Part shown: in pieces, positions 41,843-64,000 of the stretch | Position numbering within the stretch: the stretch's first letter is position 1 | How the letters are laid out: every line of letters begins with the position of its first letter | Origin: Protonemura montana | Lineage: Eukaryota; Arthropoda; Insecta; Plecoptera; Nemouridae | DNA length: 64,000 bases | Direction of reading: 5' to 3' | Assembly: GCA_947568835.1 (NCBI GenBank) | Contig: OX387602.1 | Coordinates: 18,031,021-18,095,020 of the forward strand | Program-made: the position numbers and the translations under genes | The notes under the pieces: model-generated | Told to the model about the DNA's origin: nothing | The model's input: the letters and a program-made list of their open reading frames with translations, nothing else | The model's database searches: none

Positions 41843-44278
41843 GTGAGTCTACCAATAAGTCAAGGTGAAGCCGTCAAGGCAGTGGGGTAACATTGCACTG
41901 GCCGGTCAAAGTGTGAGCAAAAAGGGAAACTCTTGCATGATATCACGAAAATTAATTTTAATCGATGAAAGTAGAAAAGTTTTTTGACTGAAACTTCTCT
42001 CGCACGCACCTTTCTGGTTGGGAACGGTTGGACGAAGGGGCTAATTATATGCAAAACAAAGTGCAAGGTTCGTATATGCCATCGACGAATAATAATGCGG
42101 TTAACCGTTTTAAGGGCACTAATTGTTTTCTTTTCTGGTAGCTGAATATCAAGACAAGGAAATTGGTCGGTAAAGAGCTGCTAATGTAGGATTAAAAAGG
42201 TCATTTGAAACCTAAATACAGTGCGTTTTTTTGTTGCCATTTACATGTAATTATTTTGTCACGTATTTACTGATAATTATAATACTATACAGACATGAAG
42301 TAAACACTCGAACATAAAGTAACCCATGCAATTGCAATTAACATGGATAAAATGCAAATACGATGTCACGCCGGCTGCATCCTGCACGAGTGAGCGAAGT
42401 AACATTACGCCTTAAATTAAAATTCAAAACACTACCTCTTCTATCTCTAGTTTTTAATCAACAATGTAAATAGTTTAGCATAACGTTTACACAAACAGAC
42501 AGCCCTTAAAAAATACATTTTTAATGACCTTGATTAGAATGTGAAAAAAACGATTAAAAATCTGAACAATAATTTTCTTGAATTTTCTTGCCACAGACCG
42601 GTACACCCGATGTAGTTCTCGCAAGTTTCTCTGACAAATAACCACTCGGTGAGCTAGCTGGTAGGTCGTATCACGTTCTTCAGTGGGTGTTCCTGTCCCC
42701 CAACAAGTAACAGCTCGCCGCCGCAAATCACTGCCGCGAACCGTTGGGCGAACCTTTGGGCCGACGGGACTACGGCAAACCGTAACAATTTATTCGCTCA
42801 CGGAAGTGGTCCAGCACTGATAGAGATCACAACCCTTATGTGGGGGTGGCGGCAACACGCGAGATGATATAAATAAATCTTGTTGGGTCAGTGACCTCCC
42901 AAACGAGAGGTCATGGGGGTGATAAGGTTTGCAAGGCAATGGTCGTAGCAGAAGAGTGTGTCGTCATGGAGAAATCCCATGCCGAATGTGTCGGTATAAT
43001 TTACTTCAAATGACACATTTGCCCGTTGGGAACATTAAACATTTTTCGGCGTCGAGGCGCTCAGCCAAAATGTATGGCAATTGGCAAGAAATATCCGTAT
43101 AATTTATTTATTATACAGCATCTGAGACCAACCCATTTAATATTTTATCGTTTCGGGCCAAATGTAATAATGCTGTGATATAAAACCATAGCTGTATCGG
43201 TACTCGGGCCATTTGAGTAAATTATGATATTTTCATGAATACCTAGATGCCGGATGATTCACATTGGTCCACATGACCCCGCATTTCGTCTCTTGACTCC
43301 TATATTTATACATCACCACTTTGCACACAGGTAGCATACTCTCACTTGAGATGCGGCTCCTAGGTGATGCTACGAGGACCCCTTTACCACCTCTCAATGA
43401 AGGCACTCTCCAATGCACATAGCAATGCGAAATTACACTTTGTATAAAGTGCATCATGTATTTAGGTGTCTAGTGGTGACTCTCGAAGGTATTTTTCCTG
43501 AAATTTCCCGAGCTATTCCGGTATCATTTCGGAAGGCGGGAGTCAGGTTTTGCGCAAATAGTTATGAATATTTGATTAGTAGGATTAATAAGGTGAAAAC
43601 AGCAGCTTTATGGAAACGGATCCTGTTTTACAGCCAGATAATATTGATATGAAACATATTTGAGTCTTAATTTGCACGAGAAAGCATATTTTTCTTCGAA
43701 AAGTATTATTTTTTGTTGGAAAAGAAACTTGAAGGTACTTAATGTAGTAGTTATTTTGTGTCTGCAGTGGAAGATTTTCTCTGTTACTCGGTGAGACATT
43801 TAATAATCAGGCTGTATTATTCCTTCATCATGTAATATTTTTTCTTGTATAAAATAGTATCGTGAATGTACTTTGGCAAATTTGCAATCACCCTAATTGA
43901 GCTGTAAGCCGTCTTCATTTGCAATTTGCAAAAACATCTAACAACCACGCAAACAATTCCATTTCTGCGTAGCACGAACTTAGATACTAATTTATTAATT
44001 TCCGCCGTTGCTTTTCCTTGCTGTCAAAGTTTCTTTGAACTATCTCAGTAAAAGAAGAAAGGTATCTTCCTCGAATGTTTGAATTTTGAAGTTAATTTAA
44101 CGAATGTACGGATAGATTCTAACCGTCCAAAAATAGATTCGAATTCCAAATCGAATACTAAGCGTCTGATAAATCAGTCCGTTAAGTGGTTCGTTAAGTG
44201 ATTAACCGATCGGTAAAAATCAAAACACATTTTCTGATTATGTTGCAAAACAAATAACAAGTTAACGCACTGTTGGGC

Positions 44279-44465
44279 TTGACAAAAACTATTTAAACTG
44301 TGTTTTAAATGCTAAGTAAGGAACAACTAATGTTTCCCGAAATTAGTTGATAAAATAGTTAAAAAAATCAGTTGTTCTTTACTTAGCATTCAAAACCCAG
44401 TTTAAACAGTTTTTGTCAAAACAAGTGCTACGGTTAGATAAAGTAGACATGAGTCTAAAAACCAT
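44279..44465 (+). mobile_element. Interspersed fold-back repeat, copy 2 (MITE-like)
   Basis: Arms of 52 bases at 44279-44330 and 44368-44419 are inverted copies matching at 47 of 52 positions (outer ends TTGACAAAAAC and GTTTTTGTCAA) around a 37-base loop. The right arm continues to 44465 with sequence shared with copy 1 at 16993-17090. A long hairpin with no coding capacity fits a MITE or other fold-back element. The family is unnamed here. Confidence 0.65.
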
Positions 44466-45264
44466 AAGAACTGCTTGGTTCTTCGCGGATCACTGCTCAA
44501 CCTCCGGTGTCTAGAAAAAACATCCTGGTCCATGACTTCGACACCTGCCCCAAGACTGCAGCAAAGAAAACTTGATTTCCCCACAACTTCAAACATCCAA
44601 TACCCGATTTAAATCTCGTGCCTTTACTTTTACACACGGTGAGTCATAGTTTCCACGGTATTTGAATCCACCTACTAGTTTCTACTATGACGGCCACCTC
44701 GTAGCAACCAGTCGATCTAATTCACCAACAGCACGCTCGGCGCGTTTACTTAAACCTATATACACATTCCCTGAGTTCTAAACTTAGCCCCCTTATCACG
44801 ACTTATGCAAATCAGACAGGGGCTCATTACCCTGCGTGCATTGCGACACTGCTAACTCGTCTTAAATAACAGCATTATTTTGGCCATTTTTCATCCTCTT
44901 CGCCCCCGCACAGAAATACCGTCCATTCAATGTCACATGAAGCTACTTCCCATGCATCGTGTACGTGTTTTTAGGCAATTAGAAAACGAGCGAGACGTAA
45001 TTGTCGTACGCCCAGAGTAATTACAAGCAAGAACGCAAAGAGTCTTTTTTTTCTAGCATTGGAGCAACGTACCGATGTTTGTGCCTAGATATTTACTCGC
45101 CGAACAGTCAACTATGTCAGTCATTTGATAACAGTGGCTACAGATTAGTGAAATGTCGCAGGTAGCAAAATAATCATTTAAAAACTCAGTCCTGATAGTT
45201 ATTGCTATGCCCATAATGCTGTAAATGTTTAGTAAAATAATATAGAAGTATTATGTGAAATCTG

Positions 45265-45410
45265 ATTTAAATTGCAAACGCTTACAATGCGAGGGGTATT
45301 TTATTATTAGGAACACTGTGCTCTAAAATTCTTCGTGGAGATCGGGGTTCGAGTACTCGTTTGGGCATAAATTTTTGAGAGAGTTCCTATTTGTGGGGTT
45401 CTTAATAATA
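45265..45410. mobile_element. Composite repeat with a box B fragment
   Basis: The left part (45265-45318) has the block ATTTAAATTGCAAACGCTTA followed by a GGGGTATTTTATTATTAGGAACACT-type sequence also found at 49344 and 49868. The right part (45336-45410, plus strand) has GGGGTTCGAGTACTCG-TTTGGGCAT and ATTTTTGAGA, matching the box B region and body of the element at 49020-49164 in the opposite orientation. Confidence 0.55.
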
Positions 45411-48400
45411 ATATTCAGAAGTACTATATGCACTATTTTTTTCTTCATCCCTTTCCTGCGAGATCGACCGCCATACATGCTTTGTTTGCTGTTTGTAGTC
45501 AACATAAATGCTATACATGTTCCATCAAGCAGGTCTCAATCATCAATGATGGATCACTGTAGGCTTAGTGTTCTGTTGTCGTAGTATTCCATGTCTCGTG
45601 AAGTCTAACTATTCAATACGAAGCTGACGTCTTTTGCTTCGTTATGACGTAAGCTGATGCCGTTTATGCATCACGTGGCAACGCCGGCGTTGCGTCTATG
45701 AAACGTCACGACGCTTTTTCATTGGAATTGAATGATTTTCATTCATTGGAAATGTTCCTACGATAAGTTAAAAAAAGTACTGCTTCTCAAAGAAATTTCT
45801 GGAATTAGGATGATTTTATTTTTAGATGGGTATAGATTTGTATTTGAGCAGTTGATTTGGAAGTCAGGAGAAATGCTTGGTTTATATTGAGTAGGTACTC
45901 AGTTCGAAGTGAAGTTGCGAAAGATAATATTTTTGTTTCTTGAAACCTGGCCATTGATTAATCAATTAAGCCAGCACGTACTCACGAATTGATCAACACC
46001 AGATTTTTGTTAAATTCCTGTTTATTTCACCCTTATGCCCCCACAACGATATCGGAAAAAATAGAAATTTCACCTTTCTTTGAAAAGGAAATGCATAAAT
46101 ATTTTACCTCCGTACAAATTAAGAGCAATTTATCTCTTTATGCTCAAGCTCAGTAATTACACCTTCATAATCCTATGACATACGGAATAAATATCGAATA
46201 TTTATCAAAGCAACTCCATTCTAAAGCGAGCATGACCCACCGGACCAAAAACGGGAATAATGGCCTGAACGATTTCATGTTCGGTGTGGTGGTTTCTTGC
46301 TTTCGACGAAGGACAAGGTTGTCGTCTGTGGAGGAGGGCCTCGTAAAAGACGCTCCGTTTCACGGCAAGCATTGATCGCAATCTCTTCGTTGTCCTCCAT
46401 CCCCACGCTAAGAAACTGCTACCAGCACTACAGCGCTGCAGATGATGGATGATCCCACACGTCTTTCGTGTGCCCGTCCAGTAACTCACTAGTGTTTTCC
46501 AACCTAATTAAATCTGAATTGTCGACTGGGATCTATCTTTTAAGCACGTGCTTGTGTAAGAAGTTTATTATCATCAGGTTTAATTTCATTATTACCTTCA
46601 TGTATAGGTACTGTGTATCAACCTACGCCTTCGGGACCAAATTACATCAAAACACTGCGCGTTTCTGGTTGAAATGCTTCGACATCGTTGATGGAGCGTG
46701 AAAGCTTTCAGAAATAATAATGTAATTTTAATTCTCCATTGAAAATGTGCGGAGAAAAGTGTTTGGCGTGAGGCCATTACTGTTCCAAACTTTTAGAGGT
46801 TAATTCAATCCAAGAAGAGAAAGCGTTCGTTCTTTTTAAAAGAAAAATAATAACAAAAAAAAAGGGAAATCAGTGGACCTATTTATCAATATGCGGCGAA
46901 AACAGTTCACATTTTTCATAATGAGCGGCCCCATTAATTTGAAGATGAATTCAACAAACCACTTTAATATGAAGCAATCTAACACTTATTCGCTAAATCT
47001 CAAAATCAAACTCTTAAAACAAATCCCCTTCTCTTGTTTCCCGCGGTGGGAGTTCAGCTTATGCCGAAATCGTCTGAATGAATTTCTTGCTGGTTGTAGG
47101 ATGAGTGGTCCATCAGATCAGGGGTAGGTGGGCCGGGCTGGGAGTCAGGGGGTAGATCGCTAGTACAGGTTGAATGGAAACCATGCAGTTTAGAATGCCA
47201 CTATACATCAGCAACGGGTCGGGTGGGTGGTGGGTGGGAGCTGGGGTGGATGGGGGATGTTGCGAGTAGCCAGCCCAGCAGTCGTCAGATCAATACCGCG
47301 CTATAACGGCTGCCGTCGCATGCGGCGATCGTCTACAGTACAATGGTCTTATCTTTCACTAGAGAACTTCATTGTTAAATACAGGAAGCTTATTATCTAC
47401 TTACTATTCCATTGACGCATTCCCACAGATTTGTTTGTTTAGTTTACTAATTAGTTTATAATTGTTAAGCGTCCCCAACTATGATAATGTTTATTATTTG
47501 ACTTTTTAAAGTAATGCGTAACCGTTTCAAAAAATCGCAAAATGCTCCAGAGTATATTCAATTGTCAATTGATGCTCTCGGGTATTGGTACAGATACATC
47601 ATAAGACTACGCGTCGATTTTCAATAAAACGATGAAAACTCTGCGAAACACTGCAGTAATTTCAGAATAAGGTCAACTAGAGGGTTTTATTTTTAAAGCT
47701 GCCTCAGCATGTTATTAAACATTTCATTATATTATAATAGTATACGTTGGTTGCCAAAGAAGATAATGTGTCTATGAAATAAAGGCATGCTGTGCTTTAG
47801 GAAGTACAAGTTCAAGTCTAAAAACTTTTTGGAGTATTTTTAAAATCCCAATGCGGAGGAAAGTTATTTTTTTTTGGTGGTGGTGCCGAGTTTAAAGCTT
47901 GCTGGTTATAGCTGGTTTACTTAAATGCCTGATGCATGAAACCGTTGTAAGTCTTTTAGTTGGTGTGCGGAGTATTGTTTGCGATGTTTGATAGTTTTGG
48001 TTAGTGTATTGTTTAGCACCTAACTGCATTCAATATGTTTACAGCCCAGTTTGTTCTAGACTGATTTATTATATATTGTGCCACTTGAACCAACAAAAGA
48101 AACGCTTTGCTGTCAGATACAAAGTTCAGATCCTACATTACTACACTCCTAAATTTGCAGGGTGCAAATCCTTGTTAAAATTCCTTAAATGAAAAGTAAA
48201 TGTCACTTGAATACCTTTGCACCCCCATGGTTTCATGTAATTTATCTATTGACACACGGCCAAATAACAAAATCGAGCATTTTTTTTTCAGATCCTCTTA
48301 TTTTATGTAGAATCTTAACAAGTCAAGCCAATGTCTCAGTTTTCGCAACGCATACGCATACACGCATCCAATTCAAATCGAATTAATTTAACAATACATT

Positions 48401-49019
48401 TGCTTATTTTTCACTGCTGCATTTCCATTTCGCTAAATCCAATTCCCTTATTTATCTTTTCAGTTGGAAACCTCGAGATTCTCTCAGTTCTTACACCACT
48501 TTATTGTTATTTGTCACGTTTCTTCTTTGCCTTTTCCAAAAATGTACACAATAATTTATATTGCACTGATACGAATCTTGGACAACTTTTAAAGGACATT
48601 CCACTGCTCTGCCAAAACGCCACTCTCGTTTTAGAGTAATTTCAAGCATTCACATTTTAGTTGCGAATACGCGAATGATGCAAATTGCAAATCATGTTTT
48701 CTCATATTTAATTGTTCTAATCACTCGTCTTGTTCTTTCGATTTATTTCTTGCATGCTGCTGCATTCAGTGGTGTGACTTGTAACTTATGTCCAGATACA
48801 CCCCACTGGTAAGCTACATTCATGCCGTTTTCTTTGCATTTGTGTTATCGTTATGCTTGCCCAGTGTTTTTTTCAATGTTTCTCATCTAGAAAAATAATA
48901 CACCACAGGCTGTTAATGCTTGCTTCATGCCGTACTTACTTCACCCGTCTGGAATTGTACCCTTGTTGCTGTTACATCCATGTACTTGTTCTGCAACCCC
49001 TTCTAGTATTGCAAGCTTT

Positions 49020-49164
49020 TCCAATTAAAGCAATTACGTTGAATATCCTGTATTTTATTGTTATGAACACTGCTACCGTCTCAAAAATCGATGCCCAAAC
49101 GGGGACTCGAACCCCAATCTTTACCTATCGCGGGTGTTGCTCTAACCCATTCAGCTACTTGGAC
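49020..49164 (-). mobile_element. tRNA-like SINE or SINE-like element
   Basis: On the minus strand, 49164 to 49093 reads as a 72-base degenerate tRNA with box A (TAGCTGAATGG) and a perfect box B (GGTTCGAGTCC). The acceptor ends pair (GTCCAAG with TTTGGGC), but the anticodon stem is broken. The sequence continues ATCGATTTTTGAGACGG...AGTGTTC...ATAAAATAC, which recurs in part at 45336-45410. Sequence beyond the tRNA shared with another locus makes a SINE more likely than a simple tRNA pseudogene. Confidence 0.6.
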
Positions 49165-49343
49165 ACATGCTTTTTGAGATGATTTTAGTGTATTTGATGA
49201 GAATGACGGATCTCCAAGGTGTAGAACCATGAGGCAGTGAGAACTCAGTCACTCTGATTCTAGTGACGCTATTCCACGTCACAACCATTCAATCTCGAGC
49301 AACTCCAACTTGATGTTGGATGCGTTGTATTTATTTGAAATAT

Positions 49344-49440
49344 TATTTAAATTGCAAACGCTTGCAATGCGCGGGGTATTGTATCATTACGGAAACTACT
49401 ACTATTAATAATAAAATACCCAAATGTTTGTAATTTAAAT
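49344..49440. repeat. Inverted pair of the TTTAAATTGCAAACG repeat unit
   Basis: Bases 49344-49398 carry ATTTAAATTGCAAACGCTTG then GGGGTATT. Bases 49406-49440 carry a diverged inverted copy (AATAAAATACCC...GTTTGTAATTTAAAT). The unit also occurs at 45265 and 49868. Confidence 0.6.
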
Positions 49441-49867
49441 ATGATTTCAAATTCTGTATTTTGTCGTTTCATTTTGAGTAGCAAAACACCACAATTGTTT
49501 ACCAAGTTATTCTGTACTTTAAGTTAACTATAGGGTGTTTAATTGACCACTCATTCACCTGTAAGCAAAAAGCCTATGTGTGTATAATAATAACCTGAAT
49601 ACCGTAGATATAAAATATAACTCCTAAACAATAGACCTAATAATTAATTTGTAGCTTGCTTGATATAAAAGTCGAAGAAACTAAAAATGAACTCGAAATA
49701 GCCGGAATAATATACATGATTATTACTGTAGTCATATTAGATTATAGAATAGACCATAGACACTAATATGTATCGATATAAACATGTTTACCTGCATCTA
49801 AGTTATGATCATGCCTAAATGAGAATCACGAAGATTAAAAAAAAATAACTGGCTTATAAGTAAAATC

Positions 49868-50020
49868 TTATTTAAATCGCAAACGCTTGCAATGCAAGGG
49901 GTATTTTATGACGAGGAACACTATTACCCTTTTTTTTACATTTATACCATTTTGATTGATGCTATTGATGCAATTTTCAAGAGGGTAGTAGCTTCGGTAG
50001 TAGTGTTCCTAACAATACCA
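49868..50020. repeat. Third copy of the repeat unit with a fold-back partner
   Basis: Bases 49868-49930 carry TTTAAATCGCAAACGCTTGC, GGGGTATTTTATG and AGGAACACTATTACCC. Bases 49994-50018 carry the inverted counterpart (GGTAGTAGTGTTCCTAACAATACC). Together they form a hairpin of about 150 bases just upstream of Ca-beta exon A. Confidence 0.55.
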
Positions 50021-50162
50021 AATGGCCCGTTAGATTTTGTGACCATTTTCGCAACTGGAAGTCGAAATAATTGCCATAGCGACATCCAATCACATGCAGT
50101 GAAATACAGACTTGCCTGTAAGCCTGAGACTAACACCACTTTGAGACTTATATTTTTTAAAT

Positions 50163-50185
50163 AAAAAAAAAAAAAAAAAAAAAAA
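50163..50185 (+). repeat. Poly(A) run of 23
   Basis: There are twenty-three consecutive A residues 95 bases before the exon A acceptor, downstream of the repeat copy at 49868. They could be the tail of a retroposed element or simple slippage. Confidence 0.95.
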
Positions 50186-50280
50186 CGATGCAATTCTCTT
50201 TACGCCGGATCATAGCCATTTAACAGGTCGTTATCTTGTTGACACGGTTCACACGGCTGACACGGTGTTTTGACCTGCAG

Positions 50281-60377
<10,097 letters not shown>

Positions 60378-60611
60378 TATCCAGTGTACGAGTAAGTGTT
60401 AGTAATGCTTGCTCGTACCTCCGACTATTAAAAGAACTTGTTCACATCACAATTTGTTCAGGGTAGGCGTTCAACGAATGACCGATAGCCCTTCTACTAC
60501 TGAGATGAGTCTTCACTGACGATTGGTGCTATCCAACAAATGATATACTTGCTTTATGCTATGAAGAAGAAACAAAAAATTAATCAAATCGTCATCGTTT
60601 TTCATCGGAGA

Positions 60612-60617
60612 AATAAA
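60612..60617 (+). promoter_or_regulatory. AATAAA, proximal poly(A) signal candidate
   Basis: It lies 235 bases after the Ca-beta stop codon and is the nearest canonical hexamer downstream. Confidence 0.5.
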
Positions 60618-61247
60618 AACATTTTCTTATTATAAAAAAATGCTTCTTCTCTACAGTATTGGCCGTCCTTTTTCCGCAAACAAAAAAACTGTTCGTAATT
60701 ATTACAATATACGGTAGTATAACTCGTTTTCTTTCATATCCACTTAAATATTATCTTGAAAATAATATTATCTAAAACTTCCATCCTTCATAATGTCTGG
60801 CCATACAAATTGTAATCGTTAAAATCTCTTCCTATTAAAACAAAAAAAAAACAACAACAAGTATTTATAAATTATCGTTTCCAAACTTCACAACTATGCC
60901 AAAAGAACAAACTAAAACGGAACATATAACCTTATTCACTTATGCCGATATAATGAAACACAATCAATCGACCGGCGTCGTCGAGAGATCGCGTGCCGTG
61001 GCGCTTAGCCGACGCCAACGCCGACGCCGACGCCGTCGAAGGGCGTCGCGACGACGGCACGACTTGTACTCTCCACGTATGCTCTTGCGTGATTTCTTGT
61101 GCCGAGGATTATGAAGATGTCGATCATGATGATATGTTTGCCTTATTTAGTGAATATATAAATGAAGGCTGCAACTGATGTTGATATTTATTATAAATAG
61201 TCAAATAATCATGTATATAATATATACATTTATCAAATATTATATTT

Positions 61248-61253
61248 AATAAA
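61248..61253 (+). promoter_or_regulatory. AATAAA, distal poly(A) signal candidate
   Basis: This canonical hexamer sits in a TA-rich stretch about 870 bases after the stop and is a possible distal polyadenylation site. Confidence 0.4.
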
Positions 61254-61300
61254 AGGTACATTATTTCTTTGATACCAATCTCATCAGATCATAGGGCTGT

Positions 61301-64000
61301 AGGCGGCGTAATAATTACACACGTACAACCGCGTAATCTCTTCGTTAAACAATGCGTTTCGTTTCATTCAATCGAGTTACACACATTTTTCACCTCCATC
61401 TTTGTAAACTAAAAACTAGCTACAGCTAATTCAAACTATTTATAAAAATAAACGCGAGTGGTTTGGTTTGCCCTGTCAAATTATTAAAAGCGATATTATA
61501 TACTGTAAAGAAAATACACTTCCAAATATTTGCCATTTTGTAGTGCTTCATTTTCTTAACATTTTACCTCAACGTAGAAAGTTTCCAGCCAAGCTAGAGC
61601 GAGTTTCCCCCCCAGGCGTCAGTGCCGGGGAAACTACACCCTGCGCCGCGGGACTTTATCTTAACGAAAAAAAATATATATAGCAAAAATAAAAAACAAG
61701 TAGTATCGTAGATTTTGATTTACTATTTGTAAAAAGTGATTTTCTTTCCCAGTTACGCGAATGATCCATTCTTAGAACTATCTCCATGATCGAAAGTGTT
61801 CTGCTATGGAAGTTATCTCGTGATATTTTCGACAGGTTAACGTAATTATGGTAATATATTGTCTTCGTAGGTAAATAACGACCAGTCATTTTCAGTTAAA
61901 AGTTTTGTGTGTGTATGAGTGAGGCTGTGTTACTATACTTGTTACTGTTAACTGTGGATATAGTTTTTTTGTATTGTTACTATTATCTTAAAAAGTAATG
62001 CATATAAAATAACTGCTGAAAAGTGCATCCCCAAACAATTGTCAGAAATCAGATGCATTTTCCAGCGATAACAAATCAAATGTAAAAAAAAAAACTTCTA
62101 TATACTTGGCTTCAAGCTTGTTGCATTCTGAACCCTATCTTCAAAGCCATCGATTTAAACCCCCTCCATCGAGTGAATGGTTTTGCATATTACTACATAC
62201 AAACAGATCCTGGTTGATTGATTGATAGTTGAGCAATTGCGCTGAAAGTGTACAGATGGTGATGACCTTGTAAAGACTTGAAGAGATGATTGTGTTTATA
62301 AATATCGTTAAATCGCTTGTGTTTCGTGACTGGTGGCTGAATGAGGCGGAGTGATCGGACGTGCGATACTGAACGTGGGCGAGAGTGATTACTAGTGTAT
62401 TCTCTCGACACACATTTCCAATCTGTTGGAATCATTTGTAAATAAAGAAAATACTTTTTATCAATCACTATATAACATACACAGTTCATTTGCGTAACCT
62501 GCATGTACTGTGACACTCCTCTTTAGACATAGCAATCATTTTTTTAAATGTCAAGATTTTTAGAATCAGTTTTAGTCATCGTATTATGCGATCATAAAAA
62601 ATGTTGGTCGTCTTTGAAACATCTGATAGTCAGTGGTCTGACAGATTTGCGGTGAGTCCGGTAAAAATCCTCGTCAATTCACAACTGAAGGTCTCTCGTC
62701 CTTCGTATAAGGACTTAGATTGCTTCTATCCTCTTTTCCTTATAACACAACGGGAGAGGTGTGGGAGAAATATATTTTCATACATTTTACCCTGCCTCTA
62801 CGCACAGCCATTTAGTTTTAATATACCAGATTACTCAACATTTTACTAACTTAGCTACATTATCAAAATGTTTTTTTTTTTTCTTTGGTGGAGCCACGGT
62901 TATTTTTAGTTTAAAAACTTATGTGGAATAAAAGACTGCCTTTACAAATATTCAGTAACGTTGTTACTGAATTAAATTTCCCTTCCGTTTCCAGAAACTA
63001 ATAAAACTCATAGTGCATTTAAATGCAGCCCGCAGAGCAAACTGCCAATCTGTGCTACTTTGAGGAAACGATTCGTTATCTAGATATTTTTCTTACAGAA
63101 AAATTCAATTTTAATTAATGATTACACTTAGGGGCCATTATCCTTCTTCTAGTAAGTAGCTGCCACCCGAAGATAGTAGAGTGAGCAAGGTTTTTTCAGA
63201 AAATAGCAGTTCATCACTGAAACCAGGTGTGTACATCTTGTTATCCAAATTTTTTATCAAAAGATGATCAAAAATGCCATTAAAGTCAACTAAACTCCTG
63301 TGCTTTGATTAAATCAAATTTTGCTAGTGAACCTAAAATGAATGTTCCACTAGTTGACCGATTTTAAGAACTTGTCTGTCTAGAGGGCACAAACGGTCTT
63401 AAGTTAATGCACTGCTAAAGAGACTTTACTATTCTTGTTATCCATCCAATGGCAATAAGTATCATTTTTTTAGTTAAAAAATTGACACACATACTTAACG
63501 AGCTCAAAAAAAAAACTGTAATTGACTTGAACTAACAAGTCTACAGCATGTTCCATTCCATGCTTCGCCCGATCAAACTGTGCCCAGTCGACAGGTCGTT
63601 TACACATAGACAACGTTTACGGAGGGACACTTGAGCTGCAAAATGCACCTATTTCCTAGGAGAGCGATTTCTAAAGCACCAGAAATTGGTCACGGGCATG
63701 TATATCGCGCAGAAGTTTCCTCGGCCAGACCCGAATCGAATAAATCGCACAATGATTGGACCATTTTCCCGCTTGACTCGAAATAATATCATAAATTCTT
63801 AACCACGATGATTATTCGTCGGAATCATTGCGCTCTTATCGTTTGACCTTAACTTCGTTGTATAGGTTAAATATCGGGTTACTTCACGAGCTAGATCAGT
63901 TCTGCGCGAAACCCGTTTGAAATCAGACACGCTTTCTTTGACATCACCAGCATGATGTCGAAAGATAACCTGAAGCAGACGAAAAGTCTCGAGTTGAATG
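61301..64000. other. Downstream non-coding DNA
   Basis: AT-rich sequence with no convincing reading frame or splice-site pair on either strand. AATAAA at 62441-62446 could mark a long 3' UTR. Nothing else was found. Confidence 0.6.

Larger units (their letters stand above)
35838..50280. other. Non-coding DNA upstream of Ca-beta exon A
   Basis: Holds the minisatellite, poly(C), repeat families and the candidate first exons described separately. A GC-rich patch lies at 40430-40570. The rest shows no coding signal. It is probably a long 5' intron of Ca-beta, since exon A lacks a start codon. Confidence 0.6.
60378..61300 (+). other. Probable 3' UTR of Ca-beta
   Basis: AT-rich sequence after the stop has AATAAA at 60612-60617 and 61248-61253. 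A GC-rich patch of CGACGC-type repeats lies at 60972-61062. The extent of the UTR cannot be fixed from sequence; another AATAAA is at 62441. Confidence 0.55.

Noticed and set aside
49093-49164. Functional tRNA gene on the minus strand
   Set aside because: Box A, box B and acceptor ends are good, but the anticodon stem does not pair and position 33 is not T; treated as a SINE head or pseudogene.

Overview
The window is a stretch of animal nuclear DNA, most likely arthropod. It is AT-rich, intron-rich, full of simple repeats, and has no prokaryotic gene organisation. The only protein-coding gene I can support is the 3' two thirds of a voltage-gated calcium channel beta subunit gene (Ca-beta / CACNB type). 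It lies on the + strand from 50281 to 60377 in eight constitutive exons. All junctions are GT-AG and the reading frame closes exactly: 1602 coding bases, 533 residues plus a stop. The encoded order is the end of the N-terminal region, SH3, HOOK, guanylate-kinase-like (GK) domain and a His-rich tail. The wording of the protein is what I know from insect Ca-beta, which is the reason for the arthropod call; I cannot name a species.

Layout: 1-50280 contains no exon I can prove. It is either the long 5' intron(s) of the same gene or intergenic DNA. It holds two identical tRNA-Ser(GCT) genes in opposite orientation (24175-24256 on minus, 35677-35758 on plus), two copies of a fold-back repeat family (about 17.0 kb and 44.3 kb), a second repeat family with a tRNA-like pol III promoter (45.3-50.0 kb), a degenerate minisatellite at 37.2-37.5 kb, C-runs, microsatellites and a few GC-rich patches. 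Two candidate first exons lie at 41.1-41.9 kb. The true N-terminus is not established.

The 3' part shows good signs of alternative splicing. There is a frame-preserving 141-base cassette exon in the HOOK (55073-55213). There are also two possible alternative terminal exons, each open in the right phase and followed by AATAAA: 51036-51128, which would truncate the protein before SH3, and 58808-58863, which would replace the His-rich tail with an 18-residue tail. The 3' UTR with several AATAAA signals and then unremarkable DNA fill 60378-64000.

Functionally the window describes one protein: a cytoplasmic scaffold that binds the I-II linker of the Cav alpha1 subunit through its GK domain and controls channel trafficking and gating. 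I do not see a new multi-gene system. The most interesting material is the isoform architecture and the structured repeats.
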